The notes beneath the pieces are model-generated. The model searched no databases, was not told the origin of the DNA, and was given only the letters and a program-made list of their open reading frames with translations. A DNA stretch of 64,000 nucleotides from an uncultured Desulfovibrio sp. (GTDB taxonomy: Bacteria > Desulfobacterota > Desulfovibrionia > Desulfovibrionales > Desulfovibrionaceae): assembly GCA_913060505.1 (NCBI GenBank), contig CAJXRQ010000002.1:124001-188000 (forward strand). Direction: 5' to 3'. Each line of letters begins with the position of its first letter. Positions within the stretch are counted from its first letter, which is position 1. Of this stretch, positions 7,605 to 16,963 are shown piece by piece. Both the position numbers and the translations under genes were made by a program.

Positions 7605-9816
7605 TCTTGGCATATCCACCTCTCCTGATGGGAAGGAAGTAGGGAGAAACTCCATTTCAAGGATTTTCACCTACTTCCTGTTGGCCTTCTTTGTCTTGCA
7701 AACCGCAGTGGGCACATTTGTCATTATTTGGGTTATCGGCGGAGAGATGTCCAGTTTGCAGATGGATAACGTTGGAAACGAGCTCGAGAGCCGTAGGCAT
7801 AATTTGGAGACATATCTTGAAGATCGTCTGAGACTTCTTGAGGACTACTCCAAATTGCCGGCAATTATTGGTGGCGTCATGCAGCCCGAGGTCCGTTTGC
7901 CAAATACTGTGGATTTGGTTGAAGCTCTGCAAATGTTAAACGGTGAAGCTTTTTTTTGTCTCCAGGATTTCCAGGGCCAAGTTATATATTCCCCCCCAGG
8001 TTTTTCTGATTCTGCCATCCGGAATGATGCGTTTCAAAAAATGATGGATGGGACAACACAACGTTCCGTAGATCTTATACAGATAGAAGAGGATGCCCCA
8101 GGCTGTTGTTACTGGAGGCTGAGTGTGCCGGTCCGCTATCAGGGTCTTTCAGAAGGTGTTCTCTCTGTATTTTTGCCTGTTGCTCTGGAAGAAGTTTTTT
8201 CCAGACGAACGTCTCAGCCTGCCCGCATAGCACTTTTGATGGATGGCAATTCTGTCGTTTCCATGGGGGATGTTGAGCTTCCTGCAGTTTCATTGGAAGT
8301 GGCATCCAATTTCCCGAGGATATCTCTTCTGCAGGAAGTCAGTAAAAGGGATATCAGCCAGCGGATTGAGTTCCTTATTACAAGCATGGTGGGGGCGCTT
8401 GTGATTGGAACGATAGTTCTTTTTGTAATTATCAGAATGATTGGCAGAAAGCTTCTTGTCATTCCTCATACCCGTTTACAGGTTGTTAGCGATGCCCTTG
8501 AAAAGGAAGTGGAAAAGCGGACTGCTGATTTGAAGACCCGAACGTTGCAACTTTCTACGGAGATTCAGGAACGGCACAAGGCTGAGATGGATGCCCGGGA
8601 AACAGGACATCTTGTTTCAGCCTTATTGGAAGGCATTGGGGCGGCTTTTTTCATCATTGACCCGAAGAACGGAAAGATCATTCGCACGAATTCAGTTGTC
8701 CATTCCATGTTTGGCCTTTCTTCCTCAGAGTTGGAGGATCAATTGTGTTCCGATATTTTTGCAGGACTATTGGTGTTTGATACGGAATCCACGTGTCCTT
8801 CGGATCCCAATGGTAATCCTTATGCTGAAGGAGTTGCGAAGCATGTTGATGGCCATTCTTTCCCGGTTTCCCGGTATCTGGTTCCGATGGAGCACGAGGG
8901 AGAAAAGCATATTGGAGTCCTTTTGCTCGATATAGCGGAAAGAAAAAATTTAGAGCGTCGTCTGGATTTGGCGCGCAAGCTCGAAGCCGTAGGGGAGTTG
9001 GCTTCGGGGATAGCGCATGAGATCAATACGCCAACCCAGTATGTGGGAGACTCGATACAATTTGCAAAGGAGGGAGTTCAGGACTTGAAATCCGTTATCG
9101 TTGCATATGAAGGGCTGGCGCTTCAGTGTCGTTCTGATGGCGCGTACTCCGGCATTATTGAAAGTATTGATAAGGCCGTTGAAGATAACGATCTTGAATT
9201 TTTAGATGTTGAACTGCCAAAGGCTTTTGAAAGAGCAGCTGACGGCGTAGGAAGAATAAGTGAAATAGTGAAGGCTATGAGAACTTTTTCCCATCCGGGA
9301 ACCGGAGAGTTCAAATCCGTCGACCTGAATGAAGCCGTCAGGACAACGGCAACGGTTGCCCGCAATGAATGGAAATATGTTGCCCGTCTTGATGAGCATC
9401 TGGCGCCTGATCTGCCCATGGTGCTTGGTATGCCCGGCGATCTGAATCAGGTTATTTTGAATATGATCGTTAACGCCTCCCACGCCATAGAAGAGAAGGT
9501 CGGTGATTCCGGTAAAATGGGAACCATCACGGTTGCTACAAGACTTGTTGATGGACTTGCCGAACTGAGTATTGCCGATACTGGTGTGGGAGTTGCCCCG
9601 GAGCTTTTGTCTCGGATATTTGATCCGTTTTTTACCACGAAGGAAGTAGGTAAGGGCTCTGGGCAGGGCTTGGCAATTGCTCATGATATTATTGTTGGAA
9701 AACATGGTGGCAGTCTTGATGTGCGATCAGAGCCGGGAAGCGGGACCGAATTCATAATACGTCTGAAACTGTATGATGGGGATGCGTCTCATGAAGCCCA
9801 GAATTCTGTTCGTTGA
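7579..9816 (+). CDS. Membrane sensor histidine kinase (PAS, HisKA, HATPase)
   Basis: 745 residues from ATG 7579, which overlaps the binding-protein gene by 26 nt; ATG 7567 is an alternative and neither has a strong ribosome site. TM1 about 31-53, periplasmic domain about 55-265, TM2 about 269-293, a charged coiled coil, a PAS domain (about 350-450), then the H-box ASGIAHEINTP with His about 480. The ATPase part has DTGVGV, FDPFFTTK and GSGQGLAIAHD. The periplasmic domain probably docks the binding protein encoded upstream. The output is probably the receiver-HDOD protein whose gene overlaps its 3' end. Confidence 0.92.
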   Translation: MKSSLSASSLGISTSPDGKEVGRNSISRIFTYFLLAFFVLQTAVGTFVIIWVIGGEMSSLQMDNVGNELESRRHNLETYLEDRLRLLEDYSKLPAIIGGVMQPEVRLPNTVDLVEALQMLNGEAFFCLQDFQGQVIYSPPGFSDSAIRNDAFQKMMDGTTQRSVDLIQIEEDAPGCCYWRLSVPVRYQGLSEGVLSVFLPVALEEVFSRRTSQPARIALLMDGNSVVSMGDVELPAVSLEVASNFPRISLLQEVSKRDISQRIEFLITSMVGALVIGTIVLFVIIRMIGRKLLVIPHTRLQVVSDALEKEVEKRTADLKTRTLQLSTEIQERHKAEMDARETGHLVSALLEGIGAAFFIIDPKNGKIIRTNSVVHSMFGLSSSELEDQLCSDIFAGLLVFDTESTCPSDPNGNPYAEGVAKHVDGHSFPVSRYLVPMEHEGEKHIGVLLLDIAERKNLERRLDLARKLEAVGELASGIAHEINTPTQYVGDSIQFAKEGVQDLKSVIVAYEGLALQCRSDGAYSGIIESIDKAVEDNDLEFLDVELPKAFERAADGVGRISEIVKAMRTFSHPGTGEFKSVDLNEAVRTTATVARNEWKYVARLDEHLAPDLPMVLGMPGDLNQVILNMIVNASHAIEEKVGDSGKMGTITVATRLVDGLAELSIADTGVGVAPELLSRIFDPFFTTKEVGKGSGQGLAIAHDIIVGKHGGSLDVRSEPGSGTEFIIRLKLYDGDASHEAQNSVR

Positions 9817-10999
9817 TGACGAAAAGCACGTGCTGGAAGGGTATAAACTCGCTCTGCGGAAAAAACGCAAACAGTGGGAACTGCTTTATGCATCCTCTGG
9901 GCAAGAGGCTTTATCCATCATGGAAAGTCAGCCTGTACAGGTGCTAGTGAGTGACATCCGCATGCCCGGAATGGATGGTGGCACGCTTCTGGGCAAGGTT
10001 AAAGAACGCTGGCCCGGAACCTTGAGAATCGTACTTTCCGGCTATTATAACGATGTTGCCTCCTTGAAGGTGGTCAAGGCCGCCCATTATTTTCTTGTCA
10101 AACCCTGTTCTCCGGAAAACCTGCAAAATGCGATTGCACGTTTGCTCGGGTTTGACCACGTCCTGAGCGATATGCAGCTTCGTACCGTAGTCACCAGTCT
10201 GGAGAGTCTTCCTGCTTTGCCAAATGTTTATACTCTTCTTCTGGAAGAATTGAACAAAACGGAACCGTCCTTGAAGAAAATCGGGATGATTATCGAGAAG
10301 GATCCAGGTATCAGTGCAACCTTGCTCAAGGTTGTAAACTCCGCTTTCTTTGGCCTTTTTACCAAGGTTTCAACACCGGCCAGAGCTATAGCCTTTTTGG
10401 GTATAGAAACTTTGAAGGGGTTGATCCTGACGGCTTCTCTTTTGGAACGCTACAGTAAGAATGATTTTCCCGGTTTTTCATTGGAACAATTGGGTGAACA
10501 TTGTTTTCGTGTAGGAGAGTTGGCAAAAATTATTGCTTCCACAGAAACAGGAGACAAGGAGTTTATCGAGAAGTGTTTTCTTGGCGGCTTTATGCACGAC
10601 TTGGGAAAGCTGCTTCTGGCGGAGTCCATATGGGACAAATATCAGCCTGTCATTGAAAATGTTCAACGCAATAATTTGATTCTTTTTGAAGAAGAAAAGA
10701 TGAAGCTCGGCGTGACACATGCCGAGCTGGGGGCTTATCTTCTTGGAATATGGGGGATAGATGATGACGTTGTTGAAGCCGTGCTGAGACACCATGCTCC
10801 TGATTCCACCAGTAAAGAATTTAATCTCTCGATGTGCGTATATGCCGCAAATGTCATGGACCATGAACTGACGTCCTTTTCCTCGCAGTATCGTTTTAAC
10901 GGGTTTGATGAACCGATGTTGGAAGCTATGGGACTTTTGGAACGTCTTCCCGTTTGGCGGGATGCCTGTAAGGAGAAAATTCATCATGACGGAAAGTAA
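9791..10999 (+). CDS. Response regulator with HDOD output domain
   Basis: 402 residues from ATG 9791 (gggga 8 nt upstream); ATGs at 9773 and 9782 are possible. Receiver domain: RILFVDDE, phospho-acceptor Asp about 55 (VLVSDIRMPGMDG), VKP near residue 108. The HDOD domain (about 135-335) shows LPALPNVYTLLLEEL, IEKDPGISATLLKVVNSAFFG and FMHDLGKLLL. HDOD proteins lack GYP residues and act in signalling, often through protein contacts; here the HD pair itself is present. It overlaps the kinase gene upstream by 26 nt and the next gene by 14 nt, so the products are likely made together. Confidence 0.9.
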   Translation: MKPRILFVDDEKHVLEGYKLALRKKRKQWELLYASSGQEALSIMESQPVQVLVSDIRMPGMDGGTLLGKVKERWPGTLRIVLSGYYNDVASLKVVKAAHYFLVKPCSPENLQNAIARLLGFDHVLSDMQLRTVVTSLESLPALPNVYTLLLEELNKTEPSLKKIGMIIEKDPGISATLLKVVNSAFFGLFTKVSTPARAIAFLGIETLKGLILTASLLERYSKNDFPGFSLEQLGEHCFRVGELAKIIASTETGDKEFIEKCFLGGFMHDLGKLLLAESIWDKYQPVIENVQRNNLILFEEEKMKLGVTHAELGAYLLGIWGIDDDVVEAVLRHHAPDSTSKEFNLSMCVYAANVMDHELTSFSSQYRFNGFDEPMLEAMGLLERLPVWRDACKEKIHHDGK

Positions 11000-12107
11000 G
11001 CCGCGCATCCTGTTTGTCGATGATGAAGAGAGGATTCTTGATACGTTTCGTGTCGGCCTGCGCAAAAAATATTTTGTGGAAACCGCAGGTGAAGCTTCTG
11101 AGGCATTGGATAAAATAAAAAATGAAATTCCTTATGCCGTAGTTGTGTCCGACCTGAGGATGCCGGGAATGGACGGTATAGAATTTTTGTCCCGTGTCGC
11201 TGATATGGCAAATGATTCTGTTCGGATCATGCTTACTGGTCACGGCGATCTTGAAACAGCCGCTCTTGCTGTTAATCGGGGACAGATTTTTCGTTTTCTC
11301 AGCAAGCCTACTCCCTTGGAAGAAATGGACCGTGTGCTTGCGGCTGGCGTCAAACAGTATCAGTTGATTACAGCGGAAAAAGAGCTCCTTCGTGGAACCC
11401 TTCGGGGGGCTATCAGGCTTTTGACCGATATCCTTTCCCTTACGAGTCCCGCCGCTTTTGGCCGGAGTGAGCGGATTCGTCGTTATGCAGTGCGAACAGG
11501 CGAATTGTTGAATGTTGAAATTCCATTGCAGTTGGAATTGGCCGCCATGCTTTCCCAATTGGGATGTGTGTCTCTTGATCCTGAAATCGTGACAAAAATA
11601 AATGGCGGATTGAAATTGACGAGGGATGAAGAAAAGGAGTTTGCAACGCATCCTGACGTTGCCAAAAGACTTATTTCTCATATTCCCCGCCTTGGAACCA
11701 TTTCAATGATCATAGCGAGACAACATGATGATTATGAAGGCAACCCCGGTATGTTGCTTGAATCCCGAATCCTCAAGGTTGTTCAGGATTATGATTTTTT
11801 GCGGCAGTCTGGCCAGGATCATGATGCTGCTATTTCCATGTTGCAGAAGCAGGCTGGAAGGTATGATCCGGACGTACTTGCCGCTTTGACGGACGCTGCA
11901 AGCCTTGCTGAATACAAAGCTGTGACTCTTCAGATTTCTATGATTTCAGAAGGGATGATTCTTGATCAGGATATTATGAATGCCGAAGGCACAGTCTTGT
12001 TGATGGCCAAGGGGCAAGAGTTGACGGAAACGGCTTTGGGACATTTGAGGAAGTCATACCATCGCGGCAAAATACCTGAAACCGTTGAGGTGTTGCGTAA
12101 AGTTTGA
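10986..12107 (+). CDS. Response regulator with degenerate HD-GYP-like domain
   Basis: 373 residues from ATG 10986 (aaggag 10 nt upstream), overlapping the HDOD gene. Receiver: RILFVDDEE, Asp about 56 (VVSDLRMPGMDG), FRFLSKP. The output part follows an HD-GYP (c-di-GMP phosphodiesterase) plan: SPAAFGRSERI, ATHPDVAKRLISHIP and a late QHDDYEG. However, the usual HDIGK ligands read SQLGC, and the HHE/GYP region reads RQHDDYEGNPG. The metal site is therefore broken and phosphodiesterase activity is unlikely; a binding or scaffold role is more plausible. About 90 more residues of unknown kind end the protein. Confidence 0.85.
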   Translation: MTESKPRILFVDDEERILDTFRVGLRKKYFVETAGEASEALDKIKNEIPYAVVVSDLRMPGMDGIEFLSRVADMANDSVRIMLTGHGDLETAALAVNRGQIFRFLSKPTPLEEMDRVLAAGVKQYQLITAEKELLRGTLRGAIRLLTDILSLTSPAAFGRSERIRRYAVRTGELLNVEIPLQLELAAMLSQLGCVSLDPEIVTKINGGLKLTRDEEKEFATHPDVAKRLISHIPRLGTISMIIARQHDDYEGNPGMLLESRILKVVQDYDFLRQSGQDHDAAISMLQKQAGRYDPDVLAALTDAASLAEYKAVTLQISMISEGMILDQDIMNAEGTVLLMAKGQELTETALGHLRKSYHRGKIPETVEVLRKV

Positions 12108-12138
12108 ACGGATATAGAACGAGTGCAGGAGGTTAGGG

Positions 12139-13722
12139 ATGAATGAAATAAATCGACCGCATTCAATGGAGGCTCGGGAGAACTTACTCCGTGAGGCCGA
12201 GAACGTTTTGCAGCAGATCATGGACAGTGGAGTTGCCGAAGACTCCATCGCAGAGCAGATGCAACGCTTCAAGGCCGGTTTTGCTTTTACCCGCTTGGCC
12301 CGTCCATGCACCCCCGGAGATGGAATTAAACGCATACCGGTTGAAGATCGTCCCCGGTTAATAAGTGTTTTTCATCGGGCCATGGGTGTAGGCAGAGTGA
12401 CAAAATTTGTTCCGGCATCGGGGGCGGCGACCCGTATGTTCAAGTCGTTGCTTGCCCTTTATGGTCGTGGCGACCAAGAAGATTGTTTACAAGGAGAAGA
12501 TGCCGACAGCCTGTTCGGCAAAGTCTTTTTTGCCTCGTTGGACAAGTTCGCTTTTTATGGTGAGCTTGCGGATGTGATGGACAATAATGGCGTCAGTCTG
12601 GCCCATTGCCTTGCAAATGCCGATTACAAAACCATTTTGCGTTATACCCTGAAACCAGAAGGGTTGAATTATGGGCAACTCCCGAAGGGGCTGATTCCTT
12701 TTCACAAGTATAAAAAAGTTTCGCGAACACCTTTTGCCGAGCACGTGGCAGAAGCTGTGGAATATGCAACCGACAATCAGGGCAAGGCCCGTATTCATTT
12801 TACTGTGGGGCCGGAGCATCGTCAGGCGATAGAAAAACATGTTTCCAGAATTTTGACGAGTTATCCTGATATCCGTTTCGAGGTGTCATATTCGGAGCAA
12901 AAGACACAAACGAATACCATTGCTGTTGATTTGTCCAACGAAGGTTTTCGCAGCAGGGACGGGAAATTGCTTTTTCGTCCTGCCGGACATGGTGCCTTGC
13001 TGGTCAATCTTAATGAATTACAGGCGGACCTGGTCTTCTTGAAGAATATAGACAACGTGGTTCCCGACAGGCTGAAGGGAGATACGTTTGAGTTTAAGAA
13101 AGTGCTCGGCGGGTTGTTAGTTGAACTTCAGAACAAAACCTTTGATTACGTGCGATTGTTGAAGAGAAGTCTTCCTGATGGAAAAATGCTCTCAGCCATG
13201 GCTGAGTTTGCCGTGTCAGATCTTTCCATCGTTTTGCCCGAGAATTATGCTCATATGACCGGTGAGGAAAAGGCTGAGTTCTTTTCGGTGATGTTTAACC
13301 GGCCCATGCGGATATGTGGAATGGTCAAGAACCAGGGGGATCCCGGCGGAGGACCATTTTGGGTATACGGAACAAACGGACTGGCAACTCCCCAGATTGT
13401 GGAAAAAAGTCAAGTGGATCTTGATGATTCCTCTCAGGCCGCGTGCCTTGCCTCCGCAACCCACTTCAATCCTGTGGATATTGTTTGCGGCGTTCGGGAT
13501 AGTGAAGGCCGTCCTTTTGATCTTATGGAGCGGATTGATGAGGAAACAGGTTTTATTTCCATCAAGTCCAAAGACGGTCAGGAGTTGAAAGCCCTGGAGC
13601 TTCCTGGGCTTTGGAATGGTTCCATGGCGGACTGGATCACTGTATTCGTCGAGGTTCCGCTCAGTACGTTTTCTCCGGTCAAGACCGTCAATGATCTTCT
13701 CAAGCCTGAACACCAACCATAA
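12139..13722 (+). CDS. DUF4301 family protein
   Basis: 527 residues, strong ribosome site caggagg before ATG 12139, 31 bp after the last regulator gene. Family hallmarks include KFVPASGAATRMFKSLL near residue 90 and GLIPFHKY near residue 190. Also present are LVNLNEL, a KNIDNVVPD stretch and NPVDIVCG near the end. The pattern resembles nucleotidyltransferases/UDP-sugar pyrophosphorylases in layout (GA-A-RM-K, FHKY, KNIDN), but I know no assigned reaction for the family. No signal peptide, so cytosolic. It may be co-transcribed with the regulators or with the envelope genes that follow. Confidence 0.75.
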   Translation: MNEINRPHSMEARENLLREAENVLQQIMDSGVAEDSIAEQMQRFKAGFAFTRLARPCTPGDGIKRIPVEDRPRLISVFHRAMGVGRVTKFVPASGAATRMFKSLLALYGRGDQEDCLQGEDADSLFGKVFFASLDKFAFYGELADVMDNNGVSLAHCLANADYKTILRYTLKPEGLNYGQLPKGLIPFHKYKKVSRTPFAEHVAEAVEYATDNQGKARIHFTVGPEHRQAIEKHVSRILTSYPDIRFEVSYSEQKTQTNTIAVDLSNEGFRSRDGKLLFRPAGHGALLVNLNELQADLVFLKNIDNVVPDRLKGDTFEFKKVLGGLLVELQNKTFDYVRLLKRSLPDGKMLSAMAEFAVSDLSIVLPENYAHMTGEEKAEFFSVMFNRPMRICGMVKNQGDPGGGPFWVYGTNGLATPQIVEKSQVDLDDSSQAACLASATHFNPVDIVCGVRDSEGRPFDLMERIDEETGFISIKSKDGQELKALELPGLWNGSMADWITVFVEVPLSTFSPVKTVNDLLKPEHQP

Positions 13723-13754
13723 TGCTACCGGGCCGCGATCGGGAGGGCATGTTT

Positions 13755-14312
13755 ATGCGTCGCATACGAAAACAGCGAAAAACATACATTGTCGACAAAC
13801 CTTTTCAGATTGGATTTATTAAAAAAATATCAGTGTTGGCATTGCTTCTAGTTACTTCTTCTTTGATATTTTTTGCATTATCATATCACCTCTACGGTGA
13901 AGGAGCTGTTCCGGGAATTAATCCCTTGTACGACTCCTCAAAGGCCACGATGGACTCTCTCCTTCAATACAGGACTGCTTTTGACATCCTATGGCCGGTT
14001 ATGGCCATTTGCCTATGCTTAATACTGCTGATCACATTCATATATGGCGTGATTCTGTCACATCGAATGGCCGGTCCCTTATACCGGTTGCAACAGGAGT
14101 TGGCTCAACTTGCGGCGGGTGTACCGGGAAGAAACGTTGTGCTACGTCAAGGAGACGAGTTTGAATCGCTTTGTAAAGAAGTTAATAATGTTAAACAGCA
14201 GTACCGTACAATGCTGGATGGAATTCAGCAGGCAATAGTTGCATTGAATACTGATGATTCCATAACAGCCATAAATGGGTTGACTTCGTTACAGACTGCC
14301 AAAGAAAAATGA
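13755..14312 (+). CDS. Two-TM membrane protein with HAMP-like domain
   Basis: 185 residues. ATG 13755 is preferred because gggagg (13741-13746) lies 8 nt before it and only 2 nt before ATG 13749. TM1 about 22-45 and TM2 about 80-103 flank a periplasmic loop. Directly after TM2 comes SHRMAGPLYRLQQEL and a DEFESL motif, the pattern of a HAMP linker. No catalytic output domain follows; the protein ends about 35 residues later. It overlaps the next gene by 4 nt (ATGA), so it probably works with the secreted TPR/TIM-barrel protein or in signalling to it. Confidence 0.7.
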   Translation: MRRIRKQRKTYIVDKPFQIGFIKKISVLALLLVTSSLIFFALSYHLYGEGAVPGINPLYDSSKATMDSLLQYRTAFDILWPVMAICLCLILLITFIYGVILSHRMAGPLYRLQQELAQLAAGVPGRNVVLRQGDEFESLCKEVNNVKQQYRTMLDGIQQAIVALNTDDSITAINGLTSLQTAKEK

Positions 14313-16963
14313 AAATAGTATTCAAACGTTTTCTTGGCCTTACATTGCTTCTATGGGGAGCGTTCCTATTATTGGCGTATGAAGGGAACCTTCAAAAAGC
14401 CTGTGCCCAGTCTGTTCGCTCAAAAGAAATGATCACGGGTATGTTGCAAGCATTGAATGACGAGCAATCGGACCGTGCTGAAGTGATGGCTCGGGAACTT
14501 TTGCAAAAATATCCAAGAGTCAGGGAAGTGAGTGAGGCCTACTATGCTCTTGGAATTGTGGCCTTGCGGAAAGAACAGTTCCGAAATGCCAGAAAATTTC
14601 TTGAAACGTATGTGACCATGGGAGGCGTAACCACATATCGTGTTCAGGCCCGCCGTTTGTTACGGTTGCTCTTGCATGATGATCATGAAGGAAAACCCCT
14701 GGCGCTTTTTCTGGAAAGTGAGCGTTGCCTGAAAAATGATCGCCCTCTGAAATCGTTGCGCCTGCTCAAGGAGTGTCTTGCTCAATATCCCCGGGCAGCC
14801 ATTTCAGCAGATGCACTCAACAGTCTCGCCTATGTCTATCTGGTGAGCCTGCACAATTATGAAGAAGCCGTTGCCACTTATCGGAAGCTCATGCAGGAAC
14901 ACCCTGAGGATTCCTATGCCGACAACGCCCTTTATGGAATTGCCCGTTGTTTGGAATTGCTGGGACAGAAAAATACTGCCCGGAAGTTTTATGGTCAGTT
15001 GAAAAAAAAACACGCAGCTCTTGGCGTTGATTTAGGTGGTTACTCCATTCCAGCCTTGAATGAATACTCTCGTGCATGGCATCGGAGGGCCTCTCTTGGG
15101 TTGAAGCGTTTGGAGCAGGTGTCCCCGTCTGTGGGGGCGGGCATGAGCTCCAAATTCTTTTTGACCGGCTTTGGAGACCGGTTGGTGGTTGAAAGCCCTG
15201 CCGGCAGCAAGAAGTATCAAAGATTATGGAGGCTTTTGGAAAGAGACCAAATGCCTGTTCGTTTTATCGAATTTACCTTGAATCGAAAGGTCAGAGTAAC
15301 TTGGGAAAACAGGCAGGAACTTCTTTCTGCTGCAAGCCTTGGTTATGCTCCTGTAATCATCTTTCAGTATTTTGATGAAGACTTGAGCCCGGATTTTGTA
15401 CAACGAAATGTTGCCGGATATTACGCTTTTATTCGCCAAAAGTTGGTGCCTCTGCTTCAGGGAATTCCGGAACCGTTCATATTGCTGGAGGCCGAATTCA
15501 ATCGTGGAGGAGTTGATCAATGGGCCGGATGGAACGCTGTAGCCATAAAGGCCATAAATATTATTCGGGAAGAGCTCCCATCTGCAAAAATCGGATTGAC
15601 CATTGGCGATTGGAATTTCGCAGGACGGGAGAACCTTGAAATTTCCATGGGGAAGGTCGCTCCATATTGCGATTTTCTTGGATACCAAATCATGATTTCT
15701 TCTGTTGAAGAGAACCGTATACAGGATCCTCCGGGGCAGCTGTTGGACCGGGTGCTCGATTTTGCGGATTATTTGCGTCAGAAGTTCAACAGGCCCTTGC
15801 TCATTGGGTACATGGGAATCTCCAGCTTGGACGGGTGGGAGCAGATTCAGGCCGAATGCCTGGAGTCCTTTTTTCGTCATCGACGGGATTTGATGCATTT
15901 GGGAGTTTTTGGGGTGGTCTATTTTTCGTATGTTGATGATCCAGAAAAGACTGGGTGGTTCGGGCCTGCTGAACGGATGTTTGGGCTTGTTGATGCCGAA
16001 GGAGAACGAAAACCGGCCTGGAACGTTTTTTTAGCCAATGCCAAAGAAATCATGAAGGAGGAGGGCAGTATTGGACTAGAGAAAGCACCTCTTGCGTGCC
16101 CTCTTCAGGTAAGTCCTTCTCCTGCGAACCCTGTTCATTTCCGGCACGAGTTTCAACGACCGAGGTGCTGGCGATTAACAATACTCGGCAAAAAGTCTGG
16201 AGCCTCAAGAACGTACCAGGGCTTTAGTCAGTCTGTTCATGTTTCCTGGAAGGGGCATGCAGATAAAGGTCGATTTGCCGTAGAGCCGTGTCAGGGCATA
16301 CTTTCTATTCTTCCCGGTAGGGAAAAGATTTCTTTTCCCCTCAAGATTAAGGAATGCAATTTCTCGGTTGTCAGGTTGATGCAATCTCACAGGAAGATTC
16401 TTTTTGCCGAAGGCCGTTCCTCGGATTTGCTGGACTCCAAAACATTTGTTCGACGCTCTTCGAAGGCTTATTCGGGTTTTTATGACATGCATATGAAGTG
16501 GGGAACAGCTACAAAAGGAACAACGTTTTTCATTCCTTGTAAAAAAACGTTATTGATGCGACAGGGAGATGCTCTGGTTTTGCGTTTTAAAGAGGTTGAT
16601 GTTGCAAGCTCCAAAGTCAGTGTGAACGTTTTGACTGAGTTCGGCAGTATCCCGTTTTCCATCGTTCCTGCTCTTTATCGGGACGCGGGAAAAGGGTGGC
16701 GAAACCTCAGAATTTACAATCGAGACATCGTGCTGGGACTTTTGTGGAAATACGACAAAAGCGTTGCATCCGTTCATCTTAAAGGGCTGGCTTTTAGAAG
16801 CCTTTCCCAAGGGCAGATTCAGGTTGACGACGTTGCCGTCGAGCAGGCTCGGCAAGGAGTTTCAACAAAGGTCATTCCATATATTTCTCTCCCCCCGAAT
16901 TTTTTAGAGCCGAAAACCCATGAAGAGGATCCCGGCCATATACGATTTTTTCCCCAGCGATGA
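14309..16963 (+). CDS. Secreted TPR plus TIM-barrel (glycoside hydrolase-like) protein
   Basis: 884 residues with a signal peptide (TM about 7-25, ACAQS cleavage area). Residues about 40-245 are TPR/Sel1-like helical repeats (EVSEAYYALGIVALRKEQF; DALNSLAYVYL; DSYADNALYGIARCLE). About 285-590 has the strand-helix rhythm of a TIM barrel, with FILLEAEFNRGG (Glu at a strand end), KIGLTIGDWNF, FLGYQI, LLIGYMGIS and GVVYFSY, suggesting a glycoside-hydrolase-like fold. The last ~280 residues are beta-rich, perhaps carbohydrate-binding. Its stop codon abuts the stop of the opposing GT39 gene. A role in trimming or secreting the polysaccharide made by the opposite operon is inferred from position only. 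Confidence 0.65.
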   Translation: MKIVFKRFLGLTLLLWGAFLLLAYEGNLQKACAQSVRSKEMITGMLQALNDEQSDRAEVMARELLQKYPRVREVSEAYYALGIVALRKEQFRNARKFLETYVTMGGVTTYRVQARRLLRLLLHDDHEGKPLALFLESERCLKNDRPLKSLRLLKECLAQYPRAAISADALNSLAYVYLVSLHNYEEAVATYRKLMQEHPEDSYADNALYGIARCLELLGQKNTARKFYGQLKKKHAALGVDLGGYSIPALNEYSRAWHRRASLGLKRLEQVSPSVGAGMSSKFFLTGFGDRLVVESPAGSKKYQRLWRLLERDQMPVRFIEFTLNRKVRVTWENRQELLSAASLGYAPVIIFQYFDEDLSPDFVQRNVAGYYAFIRQKLVPLLQGIPEPFILLEAEFNRGGVDQWAGWNAVAIKAINIIREELPSAKIGLTIGDWNFAGRENLEISMGKVAPYCDFLGYQIMISSVEENRIQDPPGQLLDRVLDFADYLRQKFNRPLLIGYMGISSLDGWEQIQAECLESFFRHRRDLMHLGVFGVVYFSYVDDPEKTGWFGPAERMFGLVDAEGERKPAWNVFLANAKEIMKEEGSIGLEKAPLACPLQVSPSPANPVHFRHEFQRPRCWRLTILGKKSGASRTYQGFSQSVHVSWKGHADKGRFAVEPCQGILSILPGREKISFPLKIKECNFSVVRLMQSHRKILFAEGRSSDLLDSKTFVRRSSKAYSGFYDMHMKWGTATKGTTFFIPCKKTLLMRQGDALVLRFKEVDVASSKVSVNVLTEFGSIPFSIVPALYRDAGKGWRNLRIYNRDIVLGLLWKYDKSVASVHLKGLAFRSLSQGQIQVDDVAVEQARQGVSTKVIPYISLPPNFLEPKTHEEDPGHIRFFPQR

